Of a DNA stretch of 59,211 nucleotides, positions 8,114 through 19,209 are shown piece by piece. The stretch is taken from the NCBI GenBank assembly GCA_947372225.1, contig CANBSV010000005.1:1-59211 (forward strand), given 5' to 3'. The stretch comes from Burkholderiales bacterium (GTDB lineage: Bacteria; Pseudomonadota; Gammaproteobacteria; Burkholderiales; Burkholderiaceae_C). Below the pieces are notes generated by a model, which was given only the letters and a program-made list of their open reading frames with translations, was not told where the DNA came from and did not search any database. The position numbers and the translations under genes were made by a program. Position 1 is the first letter of the stretch. Each line of letters starts with the position of its first letter.

Positions 8114-8949
8114 CGGTGGCCCGGATCGTTGGCGGTGTGCTGAGGCACGGTGGACTGAGAGCCAAGACTCGATCGCCACAGCAGGAACAACCCGGCCAGC
8201 ACCATCGGCACACAAAGCCACTGGCCCATGCTCATCTGCAGCGCCAGCAGACCCAAAAAGCCGTCAGGCTCGCGGAAATATTCGGCCGCAAAACGCAACA
8301 GCCCGTATCCCACCAGAAACGCACCGGACACCGCCCCCAGGCCGCGGGGTTTTCTCGAATAGGCCCACAGCAGCACGAACAGGAGCACGCCTTCGAGGGC
8401 GAACTGGTACAGCGGCGAAGGGTGCCTGGGCAAGGTCGACCCCGACTGCGGATAGACCATGGCCCAGGGCAGCGACGGGTCCGCGGCACGCCCCCAGAGC
8501 TCGCCGTTGATGAAGTTGCCCAGCCGCCCGGCCGCCAGGCCGCTCGGCACGCACGGAGCAATGAGGTCGGTGACTTCAAGAAAACGCCGGCCACGCGATT
8601 TCGCAAACAGCGCCATGGCGGAAATCACGCCGAGCAGCCCGCCGTGGAAGGCCATTCCGCCTTTCCACACGGCAAACACTTCGGTCGGGTTGGCGAGGTA
8701 ATAGCCGGGCTTGTAGAAGACCACGTAGCCCAATCGACCACCGATGACCACACCCAAAACGCCATAGAACAGCAGGTCTTCGACGTCGCGCGAAGTCCAC
8801 CCGGTGTTGACGAACTGCGACTGCGCGGTGCGCCGGTTGGCCAGCCAAAGGAAAAGGCCGAATGCGATCAGATAACAGAGCCCATACCAGTGCACGGCGA
8901 TGGGCCCGAGCTGCAACGCGATGGGATCGAACTGGGGATGTACAAGCAT
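8110..8949 (-). CDS. lgt: Prolipoprotein diacylglyceryl transferase
   Basis: This 279-residue integral membrane enzyme transfers a diacylglyceryl group from phosphatidylglycerol to the lipobox cysteine of prolipoproteins. The Lgt signature RLGNFINGELWGR is intact, and the N-terminal FDPIALQLGPIAVHWYGL is typical. Several hydrophobic segments are spread over the whole length. The stop overlaps the dnaQ start by four bases. It is divergent from ilvD across a 126-base spacer. Confidence 0.96.
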   Translation of the reverse strand: MLVHPQFDPIALQLGPIAVHWYGLCYLIAFGLFLWLANRRTAQSQFVNTGWTSRDVEDLLFYGVLGVVIGGRLGYVVFYKPGYYLANPTEVFAVWKGGMAFHGGLLGVISAMALFAKSRGRRFLEVTDLIAPCVPSGLAAGRLGNFINGELWGRAADPSLPWAMVYPQSGSTLPRHPSPLYQFALEGVLLFVLLWAYSRKPRGLGAVSGAFLVGYGLLRFAAEYFREPDGFLGLLALQMSMGQWLCVPMVLAGLFLLWRSSLGSQSTVPQHTANDPGHR

Positions 8950-9075
8950 GTGGCAGGTCGCAGCGGGGGGTCAGCCGGACCATGATAAGCGGCGGGCTAT
9001 CATCAAAAACCGAGTCATGGCGCTCCTCGAGACCCCTTCCAAAGCGCCCTCCCACACGATCAAACGAGACCACCG

Positions 9076-10758
9076 ATGAGTATCAATCGCCGCTCCAAAA
9101 ACATCACCGAAGGCGTGGCTCGTGCACCCAACCGATCGATGTACTACGCGCTGGGCTACCAGGAAGCCGACTTCAAGAAGCCCATGATCGGCGTGGCCAA
9201 CGGGCACTCGACCATCACCCCATGCAACTCCGGTCTGCAACGCCTTGCCGATGCGGCCGTCGCGGGCATCGAGGCGGCCGGCGGCAACGCCCAGATCTTT
9301 GGAACGCCGACGATTTCCGATGGCATGGCCATGGGCACCGAGGGCATGAAGTACAGCCTGGTGTCCCGCGAGGTGATCGCCGACTGCATCGAGACCTGCG
9401 TCGGCGGCCAGTGGATGGACGGTGTCCTGGTGGTGGGTGGTTGCGACAAGAACATGCCAGGCGGCATGATGGGCATGCTGCGTGCCAACGTGCCTGCCAT
9501 CTATGTCTACGGCGGCACCATCCTGCCGGGTCGCTACAAGGACCAAGACCTGAACATCGTCAGCGTCTTTGAGGCCGTGGGGCAGTTCAGCGCTGGCAAC
9601 ATGAGCGAAGAGGACTTCTGCCAGATCGAGCGGCGCGCGATTCCGGGCAACGGTTCGTGCGGCGGCATGTACACCGCCAACACGATGAGTTCAGCCTTCG
9701 AGGCGCTGGGCATGAGCCTGCCGTACTCGTCGACGATGGCGAACCCGCACGATGAAATCGCGGAGTCGGCCAAGCGAGCCGCGAAAGCGGTTTACGAGGC
9801 CGTACGCAACGACCTGAAGCCACGCGACATCGTGACGCGCAAGTCCATCGAAAACGCGGTGGCCGTGATCATGGCCACCGGTGGGTCCACCAACGCCGTG
9901 CTGCACTTCCTGGCGATCGCCCACGCTGCCGAAGTCGAATGGACCATCGATGACTTCGAGCGCATGCGCAAGCGCGTTCCGGTGCTGTGCGACCTGAAGC
10001 CGTCAGGGCGCTATCTGGCAGTCGATCTGCACCGCGCGGGCGGTATTCCGCAGGTCATGAAAACGCTGCTGGCAGCCGGTCTCATTCATGGCGACTGCAT
10101 GACCATCACGGGCAAGACCGTGGCCGAAAACCTGGCCGATGTGCCGGATGTACCGCGCCTTGACCAAGACGTCATTCGCCCGATCGGCGACCCGATGTAC
10201 GCGGAAGGACATCTCGCCATCCTGAAGGGCAATCTCTCACCCGAAGGCTGCGTGGCCAAGATCACCGGACTGAAGAACCCCGTGATCACCGGACCTGCCC
10301 GCGTGTTCGATGACGAGCAATCGGCGCTGGCGGCCATCATGGGCCGCAAGATCGTGGCCGGCGACGTGATGGTGCTGCGCTACCTGGGTCCCAAGGGCGC
10401 GCCTGGCATGCCTGAAATGCTCGCGCCCACGGGCGCACTGATCGGTCAGGGGCTGGGAGAGTCCGTCGGCCTGATCACCGATGGACGTTTTTCCGGCGGC
10501 ACCTGGGGCATGGTGGTTGGACACGTGGCGCCGGAGGCCTATGTCGGCGGCAACATCGCACTCATCAAAGAAGGCGACCTGATCACCATCGACGCCCACA
10601 CGCTGAGCCTGAACCTCCATGTGAGTGATACTGAAATCGCCGAGCGCCGGGCTGCCTGGAAGGCGCCGGCTCCGCGCTACACACGCGGCGTGCTCGCCAA
10701 GTTCGCCAAAAACGCATCGAGCGCCAGTTCAGGCGCCGTGCTCGACAAGTTCGAGTGA
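9076..10758 (+). CDS. ilvD: Dihydroxy-acid dehydratase
   Basis: This 560-residue iron-sulfur enzyme dehydrates dihydroxy-acids in valine, leucine and isoleucine synthesis. Cluster and active-site blocks are visible: NGHSTITPCNSGL, VGGCDKNMPGG, GNGSCGGMYTANTM and the C-terminal TDGRFSGGTWG. Length and N terminus (SINRRSKNITEG) match the family. It stands alone, with no other ilv genes near, as is common in Burkholderiales. A GC-rich stem-loop follows the stop codon. Confidence 0.98.
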   Translation: MSINRRSKNITEGVARAPNRSMYYALGYQEADFKKPMIGVANGHSTITPCNSGLQRLADAAVAGIEAAGGNAQIFGTPTISDGMAMGTEGMKYSLVSREVIADCIETCVGGQWMDGVLVVGGCDKNMPGGMMGMLRANVPAIYVYGGTILPGRYKDQDLNIVSVFEAVGQFSAGNMSEEDFCQIERRAIPGNGSCGGMYTANTMSSAFEALGMSLPYSSTMANPHDEIAESAKRAAKAVYEAVRNDLKPRDIVTRKSIENAVAVIMATGGSTNAVLHFLAIAHAAEVEWTIDDFERMRKRVPVLCDLKPSGRYLAVDLHRAGGIPQVMKTLLAAGLIHGDCMTITGKTVAENLADVPDVPRLDQDVIRPIGDPMYAEGHLAILKGNLSPEGCVAKITGLKNPVITGPARVFDDEQSALAAIMGRKIVAGDVMVLRYLGPKGAPGMPEMLAPTGALIGQGLGESVGLITDGRFSGGTWGMVVGHVAPEAYVGGNIALIKEGDLITIDAHTLSLNLHVSDTEIAERRAAWKAPAPRYTRGVLAKFAKNASSASSGAVLDKFE

Positions 10759-10765
10759 CGCGTCA

Positions 10766-10789
10766 GCGGCCCCGTCGAATCAGGGCCGC
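10766..10789. terminator. GC-rich stem-loop between convergent ilvD and Trp-rich gene
   Basis: GCGGCCC and GGGCCGC form a perfect 7-bp stem with a 10-base loop, eight bases after the ilvD stop. The 3' arm lies in the last codons of the convergent small gene. There is no T tract, so it is a possible bidirectional 3'-end structure rather than a proven intrinsic terminator. Confidence 0.45.
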
Positions 10790-11028
10790 CGCCGACCCTT
10801 GCCGCCCAGTCCAAGGGCGGCAAGATTCTTGCGGCGCCGCTCGCCTTTGCGCGCTTCCATCTTGTCCATCTCGCGGCGCTTTGTCCAACCAGACTTGTCG
10901 GCATACGCCCACCAGGCCATGGCTCCACCGAAAGGCAGCAGCACCACCCAATAGGGCCAGTCCGCCACCGGCCCGAACGCCGTGAGCTTCATGACCAAAA
11001 ACAATACGCCCAGCACAACCAAGTACAT
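10780..11028 (-). CDS. Small Trp-rich membrane protein (TIGR04438-like)
   Basis: This 82-residue protein begins MYLVVLGVLFLVMKL. It has two hydrophobic segments (about 1-14 and 25-43) with the Trp-rich block DWPYWVVLLPFGGAMAWWAYAD, then a strongly basic tail (KRREMDKMEARKGERRRKN) ending in GKGRRRP. It matches a short conserved Burkholderiales family of unknown function. The start at 11028 has a good ribosome site (AGGAG seven bases upstream). The longer frame to 11280 lacks any family resemblance. Confidence 0.85.
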   Translation of the reverse strand: MYLVVLGVLFLVMKLTAFGPVADWPYWVVLLPFGGAMAWWAYADKSGWTKRREMDKMEARKGERRRKNLAALGLGGKGRRRP

Positions 11029-11164
11029 CTCAGGCTCCTGTGGCTTGTCAGAAACGACCCGATCAGCGACTGCTGCGAGCCGCCTTCCTAGAATGATTCC
11101 ATTGAATGTACCCGCCGACTCGGGCCAGCTCACACGGCCCGGGCGATTCTTCAAGGGAATCCCC

Positions 11165-11470
11165 ATGAAATGCCTGACCATGACTTGTGCGTTGATGGCG
11201 TCATTGGCGGCTCCAGCGCTTGCCAGCCAGGACTTGGCACAAAGAAGAAATTGTTTGTCGTGCCACGCGATCGACGTCAAGCGCGTCGGCCCGGCCTACA
11301 AGGACGTCGCTGCAAAGTACGCCGACTCCAAGGATGCGGTGGGCGTTCTTTCAGCCAAGGTCATCAAGGGTGGCAGCGGCGCCTGGGGTGTGGTTCCGAT
11401 GCCGGCCAACCCGCAGGTCTCCGAGGCCGAAGCACGAACGCTGGTGCAGTGGATCCTCACGTTGAAGTGA
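11165..11470 (+). CDS. Periplasmic class I c-type cytochrome (c551/c552-like)
   Basis: This 101-residue protein has a Sec signal peptide (about 1-20, ending ALA) and a single heme site CLSCH at residues 30-34. VPMPANP supplies the axial Met (about residue 79), and the C-terminal helix is TLVQWILTL. It would carry electrons in the periplasm, for example to a terminal oxidase or peroxidase. The start at 11165 was chosen because it gives the signal peptide; the frame is open upstream to 10982 without coding character. It converges on acs. Confidence 0.92.
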   Translation: MKCLTMTCALMASLAAPALASQDLAQRRNCLSCHAIDVKRVGPAYKDVAAKYADSKDAVGVLSAKVIKGGSGAWGVVPMPANPQVSEAEARTLVQWILTLK

Positions 11471-11495
11471 TCCCTGCACACAGACGAACGCAACC

Positions 11496-13472
<1,977 letters not shown>

Positions 13473-13660
13473 GTTTGTCTCCTGAAGAATTTTTATGATG
13501 AAGCGCAGCCAGCTTAGGTGTCCGCTCTTACGAACCGCTTACTTGAGCGACCGAAATCGCGATGACCACACGCCCCGTGTTGTGGCTGCCAGCGTCGCAT
13601 ACTCGCTTTCCAGATTCCACCGGAATTGCCCTTCCCTGCTGCCAACCATTGATCAGCCCC

Positions 13661-14305
13661 ATGACGACACCGAAAAAAGGCCCACCGCAAAGCCTCGCGC
13701 CCCTGCCTCGGCTCATCTTTGCCTCGCGTTGGCTGCAATTGCCGCTGTACCTGGGTCTGATCCTGGCTCAGGGGGTTTACGTGTTTCAGTTCTGGGTCGA
13801 ACTGGTGCACTTGATCGAAGCGTCCTTCGGCAACCAGACTGCGCTGATCACACTGGTCAAAAGTACCGGGTACCAGGCTGCGGCGATCCTCGGGCCGGAC
13901 GGCAAGATCGCCGGTTACGAACCCATCAGCTCGCTGAACGAAACGCTCATCATGCTGGTGGTGCTCGCGCTGATCGACGTGGTGATGATCAGCAACTTGC
14001 TGATCATGGTGATCGTCGGCGGCTACGAGACCTTCGTGTCACGGCTGCGTCTCGAAAATCACCCGGACCAACCGGAGTGGCTCAATCACGTCAACGCCTC
14101 GGTGCTCAAGGTCAAGCTGGCCACGGCCATCATCGGGATCAGTTCAATCCACCTGCTCAAGACCTTCATCAACGCGGCCAACTACAGCGAGAAGGTGTTG
14201 ATGTGGCAGACCATCATTCACATCGCTTTCCTCACATCGGCGCTGGCCATCGCCTTCACGGACCGGCTGATGCACCCCCCCGGCGAGGACGGAAAGGACC
14301 ACTGA
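13661..14305 (+). CDS. UPF0114 (YqhA-like) membrane protein
   Basis: This 214-residue inner-membrane protein is of the YqhA/TIGR00645 family. The block FASRWLQLPLYLGLILAQGVY near the N terminus is typical (21 residues, listed by position about 17-37). Further hydrophobic segments lie at about residues 90-115 and 150-200. The function is unknown in the family. The start at 13661 (ATG, family-length protein) was preferred to 13562, which adds 33 low-similarity residues. It converges on nhaA 13 bases away. Confidence 0.88.
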   Translation: MTTPKKGPPQSLAPLPRLIFASRWLQLPLYLGLILAQGVYVFQFWVELVHLIEASFGNQTALITLVKSTGYQAAAILGPDGKIAGYEPISSLNETLIMLVVLALIDVVMISNLLIMVIVGGYETFVSRLRLENHPDQPEWLNHVNASVLKVKLATAIIGISSIHLLKTFINAANYSEKVLMWQTIIHIAFLTSALAIAFTDRLMHPPGEDGKDH

Positions 14306-14321
14306 TCGGGTAGAACGATCA
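14303..14321. terminator. Short stem-loop containing both stop codons
   Basis: TGATCG and CGATCA pair perfectly around a 7-base loop. The left arm starts with the UPF0114 stop codon and the right arm ends with the nhaA stop codon. It is a compact 3'-end structure shared by convergent genes, with no T tract. Confidence 0.35.
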
Positions 14322-15509
14322 ACGCTTGCGGTGGGCAGCCAGCAAGATCGCAGTGCCAAGAAGGCCCGACAGCGCCGAGCCGCTCAGCACGCCCAGCTTG
14401 ACGCGCAGCTCATAGCTCGGGTCCATCCCGGCGAATGCCAGACCGCCGATGAACAGGCTCATCGTGAAGCCGATGCCGCACAGCACGGCCACGCCAAAGC
14501 ATTGCAGCCAACTCGCCCCGCTCGGTCGACTGGCCCAGCCGCCGCGCACCATCAATGACAAGCTGCCAAAAACGCCGGTCGCCTTGCCAGCCACCAGACC
14601 CAATGCAATGCCCAGGGGAATGCCCTGGAACAACGTCGCAGGATTGACCCCTGCCAGAGCCACCCCGGCATTGGTGAAGGCAAACACCGGCAGAACGACA
14701 AATGCGACCCAGGGATGCAATGCATGCTCCAGATCCTGCGCCGGCGAGCGGCCATCGGGCGCGCGCATCGGTATCGCCAGCGCCGTGACCACACCGGCCA
14801 GCGTGGGGTGCACACCCGACTTCAGCACGCACAGCCACATGGCCAGACCCACCACCAGATAGACATCCACCCTCATCACTCGCGCGCGGTTGAGCAGCAC
14901 CAGCAGCAGCACACCCATCCCGGCGGCCATGAGCATCGGCAGCGACAGGTGATCGGTGTAGAACAACGCGATCACGACGATCGCGCCCAGGTCGTCGATG
15001 ATGGCCACGGCGGTCAGGAAGATCTTCAACGAGGCCGGCACGCGGGGGCCCAGCAGCATCACGATGCCGATCGCAAAGGCGATGTCGGTGGCCGCCGGAA
15101 TGGCCCAGCCGCGCAGCGCCACCGCATCGCCCAGGTTGCACAGGCTGTAGATCAGGGCCGGCATCGCCATGCCACCAAGCGCCGCCACGGCCGGCAACAT
15201 CGCCTGGCGCCGATCGCCCAGTTCACCCTCGACAAACTCGCGTTTGATCTCCAGCCCGACCAGCAGGAAAAAGACCGCCATCCACAGATCGTTGATCCAC
15301 ACCACCAATGGCTTGGCGAGGACAACCCAATCGCCCAGACGCACCTCGGCAGGGGTCTGCACCAGCGCTTCATACATCGGGTGCCAGGGCGAATTGCTGA
15401 CGATCAGCGCCGCCACTGCGGCGATCGCCAGCACGATGCCGGCGGCGGATTCATGGGCAAAAAACCGCAGGAACGCCAGCGATGAGCGGCGATGGGCGTC
15501 AGGCTTCAA
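14319..15509 (-). CDS. nhaA: Na+/H+ antiporter NhaA
   Basis: This 396-residue antiporter exchanges external H+ for internal Na+ (or Li+). AVAIIDDLGAI carries the two Asp residues used for ion binding. AIPAATDIAFAIG is the conserved discontinuous-helix region, and FFLLVGLEIKREFVEGEL is the N-terminal signature. About 11-12 hydrophobic segments are visible. It is a single gene, divergent from fumarase with a short 77-base spacer between starts. Confidence 0.97.
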   Translation of the reverse strand: MKPDAHRRSSLAFLRFFAHESAAGIVLAIAAVAALIVSNSPWHPMYEALVQTPAEVRLGDWVVLAKPLVVWINDLWMAVFFLLVGLEIKREFVEGELGDRRQAMLPAVAALGGMAMPALIYSLCNLGDAVALRGWAIPAATDIAFAIGIVMLLGPRVPASLKIFLTAVAIIDDLGAIVVIALFYTDHLSLPMLMAAGMGVLLLVLLNRARVMRVDVYLVVGLAMWLCVLKSGVHPTLAGVVTALAIPMRAPDGRSPAQDLEHALHPWVAFVVLPVFAFTNAGVALAGVNPATLFQGIPLGIALGLVAGKATGVFGSLSLMVRGGWASRPSGASWLQCFGVAVLCGIGFTMSLFIGGLAFAGMDPSYELRVKLGVLSGSALSGLLGTAILLAAHRKR

Positions 15510-15586
15510 TCGGGATCCCTTCGGTAAACTCTTTCGGCGACCCGGCGCGTGCCGGCACCTTCCGCGACCAACCCCTGCGAGCCCCC

Positions 15587-17110
15587 ATGACCACCATCCG
15601 TCAAGCCGACCTGATCGAGAGCATTGCCGCCGCGTTGCAGTACATCAGCTACTACCACCCGAAAGACTATATCGCCCACCTCGCGAGGGCCTACGCCTCT
15701 GAACAGAGCCCTGCGGCCAAGGATGCGATCGCGCAGATCTTGACCAATTCACGCATGTGCGCCGAGGGTCGCCGGCCGATTTGTCAGGACACCGGCATCG
15801 TCAATGTGTTCCTCAAGATCGGCATGGACGTGCGCCTCGAAGGCTTCGACGGCAGCATCGAAGACGCCATCAATGAAGGTGTGCGTCGCGGCTACATGAA
15901 CCCCGACAACACCCTGCGCGCGAGCATCGTCGCCGACCCGCTGTTCGCACGCAAGAACACCCAGGACAACACCCCGGCCGTCGTCCACATGTCGGTCGTG
16001 CCCGGCAACACGATCGATGTGCAAGTCGCAGCCAAGGGCGGCGGCAGCGAGAACAAGAGCAAGTTCGTCATGCTCAACCCGAGCGACAGCGTGGTCGACT
16101 GGGTGATGAAGACCGTGCCCACCATGGGCGCGGGCTGGTGCCCCCCCGGCATGCTGGGCATCGGCATCGGCGGCACCGCCGAAAAGGCCATGCTGATGGC
16201 CAAGGAGATCCTGATGGATCCGATCGACATGTACGAACTGAAGGCCCGCGGCCCGAACAGCAAGCTCGAAGAACTGCGCATCGAGCTGTGCGACTCGATC
16301 AACGCACTGGGCATCGGCGCTCAAGGACTGGGCGGGCTGACCACGGTGCTCGACGTGAAGATCGCCATGTACCCGACTCACGCGGCGAGCAAGCCGGTGG
16401 CCATGATCCCCAACTGCGCTGCCACCCGCCACGCGCACTTCGTGCTCGACGGCTCGGGCCCCGCCTACATCGACCCGCCGAGCCTCGACCTGTGGCCCGA
16501 CGTGCACTGGCAGCCCGACTACAACAAGAGCCGCAGGATCGACCTGGGCACGCTGACCAAGGCCGAAGTCGCCAGCTGGAAACCCGGCGACACGCTGCTG
16601 TTGTCAGGCAAGGTGCTGACCGGCCGCGATGCGGCACACAAGCGCATCCAGGACATGCTCGCCAAGGGCGAAAAGCTGCCAGTCGACTTCACCGACCGCG
16701 TCATCTATTACGTCGGCCCGGTCGATCCGGTACGCGACGAGGTGGTAGGCCCTGCCGGACCGACCACAGCCACGCGGATGGACAAGTTCACCGAGATGAT
16801 GCTGGCGCAAACCGGCCTGATCGGCATGATCGGCAAGGCCGAGCGCGGTCCGGCCGGCATCGCAGCGATCAAGAAGCACCAAAGTGCCTACCTGATGGCC
16901 GTTGGCGGCGCGGCCTACCTGGTAAGCAAGGCCATCAAGCAGGCCAAGGTGGTCGGCTTCGCCGATCTGGGCATGGAGGCCATCTATGAATTCGACGTGA
17001 CCGACATGCCCGTGACGGTGGCGGTCGACTCCCAAGGCACCTCGGTGCATGAGACCGGACCGAAAGAGTGGCAGGCCCGCATCGGCAAGATCCCGGTGTC
17101 GGTGTCCTGA
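15587..17110 (+). CDS. Fumarate hydratase, class I (iron-sulfur)
   Basis: This 507-residue enzyme hydrates fumarate to malate in the TCA cycle with a 4Fe-4S cluster. Candidate cluster and active-site blocks are RRPICQDTG, the Gly-rich PPGMLGIGIGGTAEKAM, and NCAATRHAHF. The C-terminal half has the beta domain blocks GRDAAHKR and GPAGPTTATRMD. The start at 15587 matches the family beginning; the longer frame to 15482 overlaps nhaA. It closes the route from propionyl-CoA through succinyl-CoA to malate encoded elsewhere in the window. Whether it is called fumA or fumB cannot be told. Confidence 0.95.
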   Translation: MTTIRQADLIESIAAALQYISYYHPKDYIAHLARAYASEQSPAAKDAIAQILTNSRMCAEGRRPICQDTGIVNVFLKIGMDVRLEGFDGSIEDAINEGVRRGYMNPDNTLRASIVADPLFARKNTQDNTPAVVHMSVVPGNTIDVQVAAKGGGSENKSKFVMLNPSDSVVDWVMKTVPTMGAGWCPPGMLGIGIGGTAEKAMLMAKEILMDPIDMYELKARGPNSKLEELRIELCDSINALGIGAQGLGGLTTVLDVKIAMYPTHAASKPVAMIPNCAATRHAHFVLDGSGPAYIDPPSLDLWPDVHWQPDYNKSRRIDLGTLTKAEVASWKPGDTLLLSGKVLTGRDAAHKRIQDMLAKGEKLPVDFTDRVIYYVGPVDPVRDEVVGPAGPTTATRMDKFTEMMLAQTGLIGMIGKAERGPAGIAAIKKHQSAYLMAVGGAAYLVSKAIKQAKVVGFADLGMEAIYEFDVTDMPVTVAVDSQGTSVHETGPKEWQARIGKIPVSVS

Positions 17111-17184
17111 CCCCACCCTGGGCCTCGGGGCGCACTTCGTGGTGTCTGATTGCCCATTGACCTGACACAGCCGGCGAATCTCCC

Positions 17185-17925
17185 GTGATCCGCTGGCTGC
17201 ACAGCCCTGACGATCCACTGCCGGACACCCGGCTGGCGCTGCCTGCCGGCTCCGATGCTCCCGGGCTGCTGGCCGCTGGTGGCGAACTGACGCCGAAGCG
17301 CTTGGCCGAGGCCTATTCAAAGGGTGTGTTCCCCTGGTACAGCAGGGGTCAGCCCGTGATGTGGTGGGCGCCTGACCCGCGCATGGTGCTGTGGGTGGCC
17401 GACTTCAAGCTGGCCCGGTCGTTGAGCAAGACCATCGCGCGGTTTGCCCGATCGCCGTTGTGTGAGGTGCGCATCGACAGTGCCTTCGGGCAAGTCATCG
17501 AGGCCTGCGCCTCGACGCCGCGCGACGGGCAGGACGGCACCTGGATCGTGCCGGAGATGGTGCAGGCCTACAGCCGCTGGCACACGCTGGGTGCGGTGCA
17601 CAGCTTCGAGACCTGGGTCGACGGTGAACTCGTTGGTGGCCTGTATGGCGTGGGCATCGGTCGCATGTTCTTCGGCGAGTCGATGTTCTCGCTGCGCACC
17701 GACGCATCGAAGATCGCACTGGCGGCGCTGGTGTGCTTTTGCCGCGAGCACGGCATTGAGCTGATCGACTGCCAGCAACGCACCGGACATCTGGCCTCGA
17801 TGGGCGGCGGCGAACTGCCAAGGCCGGCGTTCGAAGCGGCCCTGACCGAGCGATGCTCACGCCCTGCGCCAACGGCCTGGACCTATCATCAACGCCTCTG
17901 GAAACACCTACTTCCGCCTCCGTGA
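17185..17925 (+). CDS. aat: Leucyl/phenylalanyl-tRNA--protein transferase
   Basis: This 246-residue enzyme adds Leu or Phe from tRNA to N-terminal Lys or Arg, marking proteins for ClpS/ClpAP. SKGVFPWYSRGQPVMWWAPDPR is the family signature, followed by WIVPEMVQAY and GGLYGVGIGRMFFGESMFS regions. The start codon is GTG at 17185. The 3' end overlaps the bpt reading frame, so the two N-degron transferases form a coupled pair. Confidence 0.97.
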   Translation: MIRWLHSPDDPLPDTRLALPAGSDAPGLLAAGGELTPKRLAEAYSKGVFPWYSRGQPVMWWAPDPRMVLWVADFKLARSLSKTIARFARSPLCEVRIDSAFGQVIEACASTPRDGQDGTWIVPEMVQAYSRWHTLGAVHSFETWVDGELVGGLYGVGIGRMFFGESMFSLRTDASKIALAALVCFCREHGIELIDCQQRTGHLASMGGGELPRPAFEAALTERCSRPAPTAWTYHQRLWKHLLPPP

Positions 17926-18713
17926 CTAGCCCGACAGAGCTCCCGCTGGAGACGATTCAGTTTTACGCCACGGCGTCTTACGCCTGCAGCTACCTGCCCG
18001 GGCGCATGGCGCGCTCTCAAGTGGCCACGCCCATCCACCTGATCCAGTCGGATGCCTATTCCGACCTGGTGCGAATCGGCTTCAGGCGCAGCGGCATGTA
18101 CACCTACCGTCCGTACTGCGACAGTTGCCGCGCCTGCGTGCCGTTGCGCATCCCGGTGGCGACTTTCGAGCCCACTCGCAGCCAGCGTCGTGCCTGGAAG
18201 GCCCACCGCAACCTCCAGGTCCGCGTTTTGGGCATGGGGTTTGCCGACGAGCACTACGAGTTGTATTCGCGCTACCAGAACAGCCGGCACAGCGGCGGCG
18301 GGATGGATAACGACAGCGTCGAGCAGTACGTGCAGTTCCTGCTGAAAAGCCGCGTCAACTCCCGCATGGTCGAGTTCCGCGAGCCGCCCGGCCCGAACGA
18401 CGAAGACCACTCCGGCGTGCTCAAGATGGTGTCCATCGTGGACATGTTGAACGACGGGCTTTCAGCGGTTTACACCTTCTACGAACCTGAAGAGCACAAA
18501 AGCTACGGCACCTACAACGTCCTGTGGCAACTCGAGCAGACTCGCTCGTTGGGGCTGCAGCACCTGTACCTCGGCTACTGGATCGGCGAAAGCCCCAAGA
18601 TGTCCTACAAGTCGCAGTTCAAGCCGTGTGAGTACCTGGTCGACGACCAGTGGGTGACCCAGTCCCCTGCGCCGGGTGAACAACCGCCGGACGACGCTCC
18701 ACCCGACGCCTGA
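17922..18713 (+). CDS. bpt: Aspartate/glutamate leucyltransferase (Bpt, ATE-like)
   Basis: This 263-residue protein (counted from GTG 17922) adds Leu to N-terminal Asp or Glu, the other bacterial branch of the Leu N-degron pathway. The family blocks are CSYLPGRMARSQV near the start, GFRRSGMYTYRPYCDSCRAC, YQNSRHSGGGM and YLGYWIGESPKMSYK. GTG at 17922 overlaps the aat stop (GTGA). An ATG at 17853 would add 23 residues with no family match. Either start overlaps aat. Confidence 0.95.
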   Translation: MTSPTELPLETIQFYATASYACSYLPGRMARSQVATPIHLIQSDAYSDLVRIGFRRSGMYTYRPYCDSCRACVPLRIPVATFEPTRSQRRAWKAHRNLQVRVLGMGFADEHYELYSRYQNSRHSGGGMDNDSVEQYVQFLLKSRVNSRMVEFREPPGPNDEDHSGVLKMVSIVDMLNDGLSAVYTFYEPEEHKSYGTYNVLWQLEQTRSLGLQHLYLGYWIGESPKMSYKSQFKPCEYLVDDQWVTQSPAPGEQPPDDAPPDA

Positions 18714-18785
18714 TGGCGTCGCTGCGATACCGCCAACGCATGGCAACATCGCTTTCTTTTTTCAAACCCTCAGAGAAAACCAAAG

Positions 18786-19184
18786 ATGGATTCGGAACCG
18801 GAACAACTCAAGCCCCTGCACTGCTTCGGCGTCAAGGACGCACTGCTGGCCGACGACAAGAGCGCCGTGCTGGTCGAACTGATCCTTGAAAACAGCGAAA
18901 TCTTTCCGCTTCAACTGGACCTCGAAGGCATCGACCTGATGTCGCGCATCGTGCTGTCCTCGGCCAAGGCCATGGGCACCACTCAAGAAGGCCGCCCGGC
19001 CCTGGCCGACAGCATGCCCAGCGATTCGGTGCAGATGGAGGCCGACGAAGTCCTGGTGCGCGCCAATGCAGACGGCCCGGTGCTGTTGATGCGTGTGGGA
19101 TCGATCGACATCTCGCTCAAGCTGCCCAACCAGGCACTGGCCAACGCGCTGGCCGGCGCGCTGTCCACGGGCCCGCAGACCTGA
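18786..19184 (+). CDS. Conserved hypothetical acidic protein
   Basis: This 132-residue protein is acidic and has no signal peptide, membrane segment or recognisable motif. The N terminus reads MDSEPEQLKPLHCFGVKDAL, and the C terminus is Ala- and Leu-rich. It follows bpt after 72 bases and is followed by the DUF1415 gene after 25 bases, all on the same strand. Codon use looks like that of its neighbours, so I believe it is real. I cannot name a function. Confidence 0.7.
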   Translation: MDSEPEQLKPLHCFGVKDALLADDKSAVLVELILENSEIFPLQLDLEGIDLMSRIVLSSAKAMGTTQEGRPALADSMPSDSVQMEADEVLVRANADGPVLLMRVGSIDISLKLPNQALANALAGALSTGPQT

Positions 19185-19209
19185 ACCGCTGCGACCCACG
19201 ACGGCGGTG

